Below are positions 34,145 to 42,208 of a stretch of 64,000 bases of DNA, one piece after another. The translations under genes and the position numbers were made by a program. The notes below the pieces were generated by a model, which worked only from the letters and a program-made list of their open reading frames with translations, ran no database searches and was not told the origin of the DNA. This DNA is from an uncultured Aquimarina sp. (GTDB lineage: Bacteria; Bacteroidota; Bacteroidia; Flavobacteriales; Flavobacteriaceae). Positions within the stretch are counted from its first letter, which is position 1, and each line of letters starts with the position of its first letter. The DNA lies in NCBI GenBank assembly GCA_947498455.1, contig CANMKK010000001.1, positions 310,001-374,000 on the forward strand. Direction: 5' to 3'.

Positions 34145-35140
34145 ATGATATCGTACACTATAAAAGAAATCAATACTATTTTAAAAGGTGAATTAATAGG
34201 TGATACTACTCACAGAATTGAAGGAGCCGAGGAAATACGAAAAGCTAGTAATACTCAAATCACCTTTATTGGAAGCAATAAATATGCGAAGTTTTGGGAA
34301 GATTCAAAAGCTAGTGTTGCTCTTATTAGTCATAATCTAAATATTAGTCATGGCGACAATCGTGCTTTTATTAAAGTAAAAAATGTCGATTTGGCAATGG
34401 CCCGAATATTGGAACTTTTTAGTCCTCCAGCACCTGTTTTCGAAACAGATATACATCCAACTGCCGTGATACATAAAACTGCAAAAATTGGTGATGGCTG
34501 TAAGATTGGTGCAAATTGTTATGTAGGCAAAGATGTTGAACTAGGAAATGAGGTGATTTTATATCCAAATGTTTGTGTATTTGATGAAACCCTTATCGGC
34601 CCTAAAACTGTTGTTTGGTCAGGAACTATTATAAGGGAACGCTGTATTATTGGTAGTCATTGTATTTTTCATAATAATGTAAGTATAGGAGCTGACGGGT
34701 TTGGTTATAGACCAAGTGAAGATGGCAGAGGACTTGTTAAGATACCTCAGATTGGTAATGTAATCATTGGACATTATGTGGAAATTGGTGCCAATTCATG
34801 TGTTGATAGAGCTAAATTTGGCTCAACTATTGTTGGTGATGGTTGTAAAATTGACAATCTAGTGCAAATTGCCCATAACAGTGTTATGGGACGTTCTTGT
34901 ATTATGGCAGGACATAGTGGACTTGCAGGTTCTGTAACTTTAGGTGATGGCGTTATTATTGGTGGAAGCGCATCTATTAAAGACCATACAACTATACACT
35001 CTGGTGCAACCGTTGGTGCTGGCTCTGGAGTCATGAATGATGTAGAAGCTGGTAAAACTGTTTTAGGTTACCCAGCTCAAGATGCTAGAGATATGCTCAA
35101 ACAATGGGTTGCAGTAAGACAGTTTATGAAAAAGAAATAG
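34145..35140 (+). CDS. lpxD: UDP-3-O-acylglucosamine N-acyltransferase LpxD (orphan copy)
   Basis: A 331-residue LpxD: an N-terminal uridine-binding domain (residues 1-100; FIGSNKYAKFW) and a left-handed beta-helix of hexapeptide repeats (IGDGCKIGANCYVG, VSIGADGFGY). The catalytic His is in VQIAHNSVMG and the active site in IMAGHSGLAGS. It adds the second acyl chain in lipid A synthesis. In Flavobacteriia the main lpxD is usually beside lpxC-fabZ/lpxA; here it is alone between gene remnants, so it may be a second copy with altered acyl preference. Confidence 0.92.
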   Translation: MISYTIKEINTILKGELIGDTTHRIEGAEEIRKASNTQITFIGSNKYAKFWEDSKASVALISHNLNISHGDNRAFIKVKNVDLAMARILELFSPPAPVFETDIHPTAVIHKTAKIGDGCKIGANCYVGKDVELGNEVILYPNVCVFDETLIGPKTVVWSGTIIRERCIIGSHCIFHNNVSIGADGFGYRPSEDGRGLVKIPQIGNVIIGHYVEIGANSCVDRAKFGSTIVGDGCKIDNLVQIAHNSVMGRSCIMAGHSGLAGSVTLGDGVIIGGSASIKDHTTIHSGATVGAGSGVMNDVEAGKTVLGYPAQDARDMLKQWVAVRQFMKKK

Positions 35141-35187
35141 GTGCGTTTAATAAAAAAATACATGTTGATTGTTAAACCTATTTAGGT

Positions 35188-35384
35188 GTTTATAATAGAG
35201 ACAATGAATTTAGTATGGAGTATAGAAACCAGAAAAATCGAGTAGGTTTAACATTGACATCTATTTTGAAACAAAACGGATTGATGATTTTATAGTATTC
35301 AATAACAAATTGAATTCAGGTATTGATTACTTAAAAAAGGCATCGAATATTATGCTTTATTCAGGTGAAGCATTAGAGTTATAA
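35188..35384 (+). pseudogene. Unidentified decayed coding fragment
   Basis: One frame reads GVYNRDNEFSMEYRNQKNRVG, and one base later the next frame reads NIDIYFETKRIDDFIVFNN and SGIDYLKKASNIMLYSGEALEL to a TAA at 35382-35384. The composition looks protein-like but I recognise no family and no start codon context. Consistent with a gene remnant broken by a single-base shift near 35250. Confidence 0.3.
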
Positions 35385-35478
35385 CAACAAAACCAATGTA
35401 TCATAACTACGTGCTAGTAAGACCTAATAATAGAAATACTGTTGATCAAATAACGGTACTCTTTGTTAGTATATATCA

Positions 35479-35634
35479 TTAGCATCCAAAACTTTTGAAT
35501 CAAGATAGCTATACTTAGACTTGGCCCAGCAACTATATTACTATAGACAAGTCAAAGACAAAATGAATATCAGTGTATTTATTTTCAATTTGTAAAAACT
35601 ATTGAATTATACCTTAAAATGCTTTAGAAAGATA
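35479..35634. repeat. Dispersed repeat of about 156 bp, copy 2 (partner at 26548-26704)
   Basis: Matches the partner over its whole length; the TCGAC motif has decayed (CTTAGACTTGGCCCAGCAAC). Confidence 0.75.
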
Positions 35635-35731
35635 AATTTTTATAAGCTACCTGCTATAAGTTTTTAACATATTCTAGTAATAGAATGTTGCTATTAGCAA
35701 AAATACCTACCTATATAAAAAATAGAGATTA

Positions 35732-35869
35732 CTATACCTCTAACTTATACCATAATCCTTGAACATTTGTTAATTTAATTATTTCATCACCACTTAATTT
35801 CTTTCGAAGCTTAGAAATATAGGTATCCAAGATTCTTCCAACAATCGCTCCGTTATCTATTCTACTCTT
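35732..35869 (-). pseudogene. C-terminal fragment of an OmpR/PhoB-type response regulator
   Basis: A 45-codon frame bounded upstream by a stop (TAA at 35870-35872) reads DNGAIVGRILDTYISKLRKKL and then IIKLTNVQGLWYKLEV before a TAG. This matches the recognition helix and C-terminal hairpin of the winged-helix DNA-binding domain of response regulators (VDVYISRLRKKL ... I.NVxGxGYxL). Receiver domain and start are missing, so it is a remnant. It lies 3' of pxpC, in the same orientation. Confidence 0.6.
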
Positions 35870-35914
35870 TTAATCAATTTATCCGCTTTACAACCTGATC
35901 AAATACCATATCAG

Positions 35915-36778
35915 CTATGTTTCAAAACTTTTCAACTGTAACCTGATCGTTTCCCCAATACGTTTCTGAGCAATTATATCAATACTATCGGTTGTTAATT
36001 GCAAAATTCTAGGATACCCACCTGTTGTTTGGCAATCTCTCATTAAAACAATCAATTTTCCCGATGGTGTCAGTTGAACCGTTCCTGGTAAAACAGGTGT
36101 ACTAAACATAGAAGGAAGGTCATTTTTTAAATCATTATCTAAAGGTATTGCCATTCTATTTCGATCTTTAGAAATTATAAATTCTGAGTTCAATAATTGC
36201 TGATTTTGCCCTTCATTTAATTGACAATATTCCGGCCCTTTATATGCATAAATTATATCCGTTTCATTCCAAAAAATGGGAGCAGAAAGAGCAGCATATT
36301 GAGGTGTATATTTGATACTTTTTTCAAAAGGTAACTTGTCACTTTTTGACAACTTAACAAACTCCGTAATATTATTATAATAAGATCGACTATTTAATAC
36401 AACACCTGTACTGAATCCTTTATATATTCCTACAAAACCAATCACCCCACCGATTACATTTTTTAGTGTTAAAACATCTCCCTTTTTGATATTAATTTGG
36501 TGATTCATTTTACACGGAATATCATTTAAAAAAGGTGTACAAATTGCACCAGTAACAGCAATAATTGTATCTCCATGAAATCGTAAAACAGGAGGAATAA
36601 TTGTCCACTCGATGACGGCACAATTTTCATTATTATTTAAAATTGAATTCGCCAATAAAAATGATCTTAGATCCATTGGTCCACTTTTTGGGACACCATA
36701 TTTACCATAACCGGTCCGACCCAAATCTTGTATTGTACTATATAAACCAGGTGAGATTACTTCTACTATAGCATTCAT
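35915..36778 (-). CDS. pxpC: 5-oxoprolinase subunit PxpC (biotin-dependent carboxyltransferase family)
   Basis: A 287-residue KipA/PxpC protein with the family start PGLYSTIQDLGRTGYGKYGVPKSGPMD and later motifs (LTPSGKLIVLMRDCQTTGGYPRI). With PxpA and PxpB it forms the ATP-dependent prokaryotic 5-oxoprolinase that converts 5-oxo-L-proline to glutamate. Its ATG overlaps the pxpB stop (ATGA), showing translational coupling. Last gene of the operon. Confidence 0.95.
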   Translation of the reverse strand: MNAIVEVISPGLYSTIQDLGRTGYGKYGVPKSGPMDLRSFLLANSILNNNENCAVIEWTIIPPVLRFHGDTIIAVTGAICTPFLNDIPCKMNHQINIKKGDVLTLKNVIGGVIGFVGIYKGFSTGVVLNSRSYYNNITEFVKLSKSDKLPFEKSIKYTPQYAALSAPIFWNETDIIYAYKGPEYCQLNEGQNQQLLNSEFIISKDRNRMAIPLDNDLKNDLPSMFSTPVLPGTVQLTPSGKLIVLMRDCQTTGGYPRILQLTTDSIDIIAQKRIGETIRLQLKSFET

Positions 36779-37509
36779 AAAATTGAGCTTTCTGGCTGAT
36801 AAACCTTTGAATTTATCAATATACTTATATCGTTATATACACACTCATCAATCGATATAAACTGAATTTTATCTCCCGGAGAAACAAAACAAGGTTTTGA
36901 AACTGTAACATCAAAAAAGTTGACTGGGGTTTTCCCAATTCCATACCATCCTCCTGGGCTATCACATGGATACACACCGGTTTGGCTTCCACCAATTGCT
37001 ACAGTGCCTTTTTCAATTTTTGGGCTCGGTGTTGATTTCCGAGGAGTCACTAATTCTTTATTCAATCCACCTAGATATACAAACCCAGGTAAAAAACCAA
37101 TAAAAAAAACGGTATACAATGGAGTAGTATGTGCTTTAATTATTTCTTCTACCGACAGGGATTTCATCTCAGCAAAGTATGTTAATTCTGGAGTAAGTTT
37201 TGATGAGTAACAAACAGGTATTTTCCACAGGCGATTTTCGTGATCATCTAGCTTACCACCCTTCCGAGCTAGTGATTTAAGCTGCAAAACCTCACTATAG
37301 AAATTCTCTATAGCTGACACATAAATAACTAATAACCAATTAAAAGATAAGATTACCTCAACAATTACTTTATTGTAATGATTTTCAATTTTGTTTTTAT
37401 AAAATAATAGCTCCTTATGAAGAAAATCATCAATTGTCGTCAATCCTTTAACTAAAATTGTATTTTCGGAGTAACGTATGTACTGAAATCGAATATCCTT
37501 TTTACTCAT
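36775..37509 (-). CDS. pxpB: 5-oxoprolinase subunit PxpB
   Basis: A 244-residue KipI/PxpB protein. Signatures: GFLPGFVYLGGL, VTPRKSTPSPKIEKGTVAIGG, QTGVYPCDSPGGWYGIG. The subunit works with PxpC in the 5-oxoprolinase. Its start overlaps the pxpA stop by 4 bp. Confidence 0.95.
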   Translation of the reverse strand: MSKKDIRFQYIRYSENTILVKGLTTIDDFLHKELLFYKNKIENHYNKVIVEVILSFNWLLVIYVSAIENFYSEVLQLKSLARKGGKLDDHENRLWKIPVCYSSKLTPELTYFAEMKSLSVEEIIKAHTTPLYTVFFIGFLPGFVYLGGLNKELVTPRKSTPSPKIEKGTVAIGGSQTGVYPCDSPGGWYGIGKTPVNFFDVTVSKPCFVSPGDKIQFISIDECVYNDISILINSKVYQPESSIL

Positions 37510-38237
37510 TTTAGCAAAAAATTTAAATCAGACAACTCCTTATATATATACTCCAATATCTGAACAGATTTTGGATTATCTCCATGCACACAAATCGTGT
37601 CAAAAAAAACTGAACGCTCCTCTCCTTCTATGGTCTTAACTTTTCCTTCAGAAATCATCCTAAAAACATGATCTAATATTTTTTCAGGATCAAACAGTAC
37701 AGCTTTTTTTTCAGAACGTGGAACAAGTGACAAGTCTTTAGCATAGTTACGATCAGCAAAAACCTCGTATTTAATCCCAATTTCACCTTCGCAAAGATAA
37801 GAAAACGATGACTCTTTAGTAGATATTATAACTAAACTTTTATCGACATTTTTTACAGATTGGATTATTGCACTCGCTACCTCATCATTTTTAATCGCTT
37901 CGTTATATAAGGCACCATGTGGTTTTACATGATGTAATTTTACACCACTTTGATCTGCATACTTTTTCACTATTGCTATCTGATCAGTGAGCACAGAAAC
38001 CAAATCTTCATATTTCAAAGACATTGGCTTTCTTCCAAAATTTTCGCGATCAGGGTATGAAGGATGCGCTCCAATTTTAACATCATGTGCTTGTGCTAGA
38101 TCGATAGTTTTTTGAATTATTACGTCACCTCCTGCATGGGCACCACACGCAATATTACACCAAGATATATATTTCATAATCTGATCATCAAATCCTGCCT
38201 CTTCTCCTACGTCTGAATTTAACATTACCTTTCTCAA
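37506..38237 (-). CDS. pxpA: 5-oxoprolinase subunit PxpA (LamB/YcsF family)
   Basis: A 243-residue PxpA. Signatures: NSDVGE near the start, CNIACGAHAGGD, KIGAHPSYPDRENFGR, VKPHGALYNEA, EVFADRNY and CVHGDNPKSV. The TTG at 38237 gives MRKVMLNSDVGE, which restores the first beta-strand of the family; the ATG at 38225 would cut it. I therefore prefer the TTG, but this is not certain. It overlaps pxpB and follows the NRAMP-like gene by 27 bp. Confidence 0.94.
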   Translation of the reverse strand: MRKVMLNSDVGEEAGFDDQIMKYISWCNIACGAHAGGDVIIQKTIDLAQAHDVKIGAHPSYPDRENFGRKPMSLKYEDLVSVLTDQIAIVKKYADQSGVKLHHVKPHGALYNEAIKNDEVASAIIQSVKNVDKSLVIISTKESSFSYLCEGEIGIKYEVFADRNYAKDLSLVPRSEKKAVLFDPEKILDHVFRMISEGKVKTIEGEERSVFFDTICVHGDNPKSVQILEYIYKELSDLNFLLK

Positions 38238-38264
38238 AACACCTACATTTAATAAAGTTTTTTC

Positions 38265-39482
38265 CTACATTTTATCAATAACTTTCCATATTCCAATATA
38301 ACCTAAAAATATTGCAACAAAAAGAATGAATATTCCCCAAATATTTTGTTTCCATGAGTTTGTGAAAGCACCCAGAATTTTCTTTTGATTCATGACCCAC
38401 AAAAGGAACCCTGCTATAATGGGTAATAACATGCCATTTGTGATCTGAGCAAACTGAATAATTTCAATGGATTTGATACCTAAAGATGAGAACACAACTC
38501 CGAGAATAAGTATAAACATCCAAACTGCTCTAAATTGTTTACTCTTTAATGTTCCTTTCCAACCTAAACAACCTTTTACAACATAAGCGGCAGCCAAAGG
38601 AGCTGTAATGGCAGAAGTAATCCCTGCAGAAAATAGCCCTATTGACAAGACATATTTTGCCAGAGATCCAAACACGGGCTCTAAACTCTTAGCCAAATCT
38701 GCCGCATTATTGATTTCTGCCTGCTGTATTGCCGCTCCAGAGATTATAATAGCCATTGATACTAATCCACCTAACACAATTGCTATAATCGTATCTTTTC
38801 TGGCTAAGGATAAGTCATTAGGTGATTTCCATTTTTCACTGACTATAGATGCATGTAGAAATAGATTGTAAGGCACCACAGTAGTGCCTACTAATCCTAT
38901 AATAGTAAGTAATTTCTCTGAAGAAAAATCAGGGACAAATCCTGTAAACAATAATGAAAGATCGGGTTTGGTACTAATTGCTGTGATTATAAATGCTGCA
39001 CTCATTACCAGCACTAGGACAATTAAACTACGCTCTAATATTTTATAATTTCCAATATACAATAGTACAAAAGCGATTACTCCAATAAGAATACTAAAAT
39101 AGTTAATGGACAACCCTCCTATTGGAATCAATTTAGGCTCAATGATTGTAGACAACCCTAACACACCTCCGCTAATATTACCTGCTTCATAGGCTGCATT
39201 TCCAATAAAAATGGCTGATAAAATGATAAATATCAAAAACCAACGAATTAGCTTATTATCGAATTGAGATTTTAGCACTTCACTTAATCCGTTCTGAGTG
39301 ACCACTCCTAATCTTGCGGCCATTTCCTGTAATACGACACAAGCGATAATCGATAATACCATTGCCCAGAGCAACGTATATCCGAACTTCACTCCTGCTA
39401 ATATGCATACTGTAACGGTTCCTGGACCAATAAATGCAGCGGTTACAAGAGTTCCTGGACCTATATTGAAAAGCTTCTTCAT
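38265..39482 (-). CDS. NRAMP-fold transporter of the 5-oxoprolinase operon
   Basis: A 405-residue protein with about 11 helices in the NRAMP pattern. In helix 1, where manganese and iron carriers have DPGN, this protein has FIGPGTVT; the metal-binding Asp and Asn are both absent. In helix 6 the region is TTVVPYNLFLHAS, without the usual Met. It therefore probably does not transport Mn or Fe like canonical NRAMPs. From memory, B. subtilis has an NRAMP-like ycsG next to ycsF (pxpA) and the kip genes, so the linkage is not unique. Its start overlaps the DUF2891 stop by 4 bp. A role in 5-oxoproline uptake is inference. Confidence 0.88.
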   Translation of the reverse strand: MKKLFNIGPGTLVTAAFIGPGTVTVCILAGVKFGYTLLWAMVLSIIACVVLQEMAARLGVVTQNGLSEVLKSQFDNKLIRWFLIFIILSAIFIGNAAYEAGNISGGVLGLSTIIEPKLIPIGGLSINYFSILIGVIAFVLLYIGNYKILERSLIVLVLVMSAAFIITAISTKPDLSLLFTGFVPDFSSEKLLTIIGLVGTTVVPYNLFLHASIVSEKWKSPNDLSLARKDTIIAIVLGGLVSMAIIISGAAIQQAEINNAADLAKSLEPVFGSLAKYVLSIGLFSAGITSAITAPLAAAYVVKGCLGWKGTLKSKQFRAVWMFILILGVVFSSLGIKSIEIIQFAQITNGMLLPIIAGFLLWVMNQKKILGAFTNSWKQNIWGIFILFVAIFLGYIGIWKVIDKM

Positions 39483-40618
39483 TTCGCAGAATCGTTATCC
39501 AAAGCATAAATAGCAAAAGAACCTAGCCAATGCCCTCCTTCATAACTGTCTCCCACCAAATTAGGTAGCGAATATTTCACATGTTTATTTGCAACGTGAA
39601 CAAGATGCTCAAATTCTGGATATTGATTCGCTAATCCATATAATACCCAAGCACGACTAAAATTTAAACCATCGAGATGTACCAATTTTCCATCTGTGCG
39701 ATCAGATACTTCTCCTACTGCTATTGAAAATTCTTTATCCAAAAGCTGAGGCATAAAATCAATAATCCACCTATCAAATTCTTCTTTGGATAACACTCTA
39801 CGCATTATATCGATTTCTTCAAAACATGGCGATAAAAAATCATAACCACTAGGCTCCCATTGAATTGGGCATCCTTTGTCTTGCTTATAAAATTCTTTTG
39901 CTCTCTTTCTTATGACCTCTGTTAATTGAGTATTCCCAACAGTTTTTGCATAATCCCAAGCAAAAGATAACCCAAAAGCAGTATTGGTATGCTCTCCTAC
40001 TCGTATCGGATATTTTAGTTTTGGCAAGAATTCGATGTAGCGCTGTACTATAAGATCCGTTAATGGCTGTAAGTTGCGTTCTAGTGTTTTTGCAAAAGGG
40101 CTATCCCAGGTATGTAGCTCTTCTGCTAATTTTAATAACCAAGCCCAACCATAGGTTCGCTCATAAGACGTGTTATGTTTTCCCATAAAATAGGCAACCT
40201 CTTTTTCTATGTTTTCTTTAGTAATGGTATGGAATAACTTATCTCTCGCCTCTTTTTCTTTTTCCAATCTCGGAAATGTTTTTAATAATTTTATCAAAGA
40301 CCAATGACCGTGAACTGAAGAATGCCAATCAAAACACCCATAAAAAGCAGGATGTAACTCATGAGGCTCTCCTATATTTTCCCTACCTCCTAATGTTTGC
40401 CCCAGTTTATTAGGATACTCTGTCTGGATACAAGCAAGTGGTAGTTCTATCAGATTATTGACTTGTTCCTCGGATAAACTCAGTGGTTTTTCAATTGGAT
40501 TAGGATATGTTACTAACTCCCTGGATTTTGTCTGTTCTGGTGGTTTTTCACTTGTTTGTGTATGTTTTTGGCAAGCAATAAAAAGAACTAATGATAGTAA
40601 GATAAGTATTCGATTCAT
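39479..40618 (-). CDS. DUF2891 family lipoprotein
   Basis: From the ATG at 40618 about 379 residues. The N-terminus is a lipoprotein signal (ILILLSLVLFIAC, lipobox FIAC). The mature protein is an alpha-helical toroid-like DUF2891 domain (FYGCFDWHSSVHGHW, RTYGWAWLLKLAEEL, CFEEIDIMRRVL, DGLNFSRAWVLYGLA), resembling alpha/alpha-barrel glycan- or peptide-acting enzymes. It is the first gene of the pxp operon and its stop overlaps the transporter start. A periplasmic role in releasing or processing a pyroglutamyl-type substrate is inference. Confidence 0.88.
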   Translation of the reverse strand: MNRILILLSLVLFIACQKHTQTSEKPPEQTKSRELVTYPNPIEKPLSLSEEQVNNLIELPLACIQTEYPNKLGQTLGGRENIGEPHELHPAFYGCFDWHSSVHGHWSLIKLLKTFPRLEKEKEARDKLFHTITKENIEKEVAYFMGKHNTSYERTYGWAWLLKLAEELHTWDSPFAKTLERNLQPLTDLIVQRYIEFLPKLKYPIRVGEHTNTAFGLSFAWDYAKTVGNTQLTEVIRKRAKEFYKQDKGCPIQWEPSGYDFLSPCFEEIDIMRRVLSKEEFDRWIIDFMPQLLDKEFSIAVGEVSDRTDGKLVHLDGLNFSRAWVLYGLANQYPEFEHLVHVANKHVKYSLPNLVGDSYEGGHWLGSFAIYALDNDSAK

Positions 40619-40819
40619 AATCAATATTTAAAATAATCCTTTGTATAGGGTATTCTAAAAATATCGATTTTATAAAGTAGATCTATCTATTTGTTAATAA
40701 CATAGATAAATAGTTTATAAGTCGTCTTTTTTTAAGAAATTATACTTAAAAAAGTTCTTCAAACTTTTCCAATCACTATCAGAATGCTCTTTTTTACACA
40801 ATTGAAATACAAAAATACT

Positions 40820-41638
40820 TCATACCAAAGGTGCTATAGAAAATACATCTATTTTAGATTTCTTAAGATTCCGTACTCTTTTCATAACCGCAATACCGTT
40901 TCTTGATCCTTGAAAATTAGTATTCCCTTCTATCGTTTCTATGATATCTCCATCTATCGAAACAATGATACCCGTGTGAGTCCAGTCCATTTTAGATTTC
41001 TGAATTAAAAAAATATCTCCTGGTTTTATTACTGAAGTATTTTCTCTAATTTTTTGATATCGGATTAATATTCTTTTCTCTAAACCTGTTGTTCCTACCG
41101 TATCACAACTATAAGTTAATGGCATGAGTTTTCTAAAATCTTTCCCTACAGTACTAGCTGCTTGATCAATTACCGCCTGAACAAAACCCATACACCAATA
41201 CCAAATGGCTCCATCTTTTCCATCCATATAACTCCGAACCCAAGGCCCGCTATTAGATTCTCCTTTAATAGATAGTTCCAATGGATGATTTTTTAGGTGG
41301 TTTTCTGCTACTTCTACTACCAAATTTCTCAGATTATTATTTGACAATGATTTTTCGAAAGCTGCTTTCATATTTGCACATAATACACCAAAAAGAGATT
41401 GATCAACAATTCCGGTTTCTGGAACACCATTATGCTTTTGAAAATTCTTAACCGCTCTTTCTGTTGCCGGTCCAAAATCTCCATCAATTCCCGTAGCAGT
41501 ACCACTACCAGAATTCCATTTAGAAAACAAAGTAAGCCAAGATTGAATTTTTAAAACATCTCTTTTATTATTTCCTAAACTGCCTCTTCGCTGCGTATTT
41601 TTTATCATCAACTCCTTTTGATACGATGTTTTCTTCAT
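40820..41638 (-). CDS. Peptidoglycan-binding and CHAP-type hydrolase-like protein
   Basis: A 272-residue protein. Residues about 20-85 form a PG_binding_1 domain (IDGDFGPATERAVKNFQKHNGV). Residues about 120-260 resemble an NlpC/CHAP amidase: Cys in WYWCMGFVQAVI, His in DWTHTGIIVS, and IETIEGNTN. No signal peptide is visible, unlike a normal periplasmic hydrolase; the layout resembles phage-type endolysins or T6SS/other exported effectors. No phage genes are nearby. Confidence 0.82.
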   Translation of the reverse strand: MKKTSYQKELMIKNTQRRGSLGNNKRDVLKIQSWLTLFSKWNSGSGTATGIDGDFGPATERAVKNFQKHNGVPETGIVDQSLFGVLCANMKAAFEKSLSNNNLRNLVVEVAENHLKNHPLELSIKGESNSGPWVRSYMDGKDGAIWYWCMGFVQAVIDQAASTVGKDFRKLMPLTYSCDTVGTTGLEKRILIRYQKIRENTSVIKPGDIFLIQKSKMDWTHTGIIVSIDGDIIETIEGNTNFQGSRNGIAVMKRVRNLKKSKIDVFSIAPLV

Positions 41639-41756
41639 GATCTAATAGTTATACTTTATTATTCTAAATTTAATGCTATATCCGATCAAAATAAAGGGGT
41701 GAAACACTGTTTTTACCACAGTGTTTTAACAGTAATTATTTTTCGAATTGTATGAT

Positions 41757-41789
41757 AAAAAAATACCTTCCTGAAAAAGGAAGGCATTC
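41757..41789 (-). terminator. Rho-independent terminator, minus strand
   Basis: Read on the minus strand: AATGCCTTCC, a 7-nt loop, GGAAGGTATT and a run of seven T. It insulates the CHAP-domain gene from transcription arriving from the LRR gene. Confidence 0.75.
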
Positions 41790-42051
41790 AAATAACTTGA
41801 ATTATTAATATACTCATTGATCATCTGTGTCTTGGCACTCAACGGATATACCCGCTAATCGGTTTCTAAATTCTTAGCTACTGTTTTGTCGTATTTTTTA
41901 GTTAGAAATGTTCCGAAAAAATTAATAAAAACCACCTGAGCGCTACTTATACTTTTATATACACTATGAATTAATAGCTTTATATTTTACTCCTAATTAT
42001 GATTATGCCGCTTATAATTATAATTTAATACAATTCAGGTTTTAAAATATT

Positions 42052-42094
42052 CATCCTCCAATTCTCTCTTTTGGAAAAGAGAAGTTGGAGGATG
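42052..42094. repeat. Long palindrome, CATCCTCCAA type
   Basis: Arms of about 20 bp (CATCCTCCAATTCTCTCTTT and AAAAGAGAAGTTGGAGGATG) around a short loop, downstream of the LRR gene. It could act as a terminator or RNA stabiliser; the T-run on the minus strand is weak. Confidence 0.6.
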
Positions 42095-42208
42095 TAAAGA
42101 GTATTACAAACTTACGAGTTCTATAATTTCTAAATCATTAAAATCTACTTCTGACTTGCTTTCATAAGAGGTATACTTAATCTAGCATAAACCTGGCGAA
42201 TAAACATC

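Larger units (their letters stand above)
35141..35731. other. Intergenic region with gene debris and a repeat
   Basis: Contains protein-like fragments in two frames (35188-35384) and the 156-bp dispersed repeat (35479-35634). No intact gene. Confidence 0.5.
41639..42208. other. Intergenic region with two hairpins
   Basis: 570 bp holding a minus-strand terminator (41757-41789) and a long palindrome (42052-42094). A 40-codon minus-strand stretch without an ATG (ends LTKKYDKTVAKNLETD near 41869) looks weakly protein-like but is not called. Confidence 0.5.

Noticed and set aside
41830..41995. Minus-strand protein-like fragments (YDKTVAKNLETD and GISVECQDTDDQ), considered as a lanthipeptide-like precursor remnant
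   Set aside because: No start codon, the pieces lie in different frames, and no modification or export genes are nearby.
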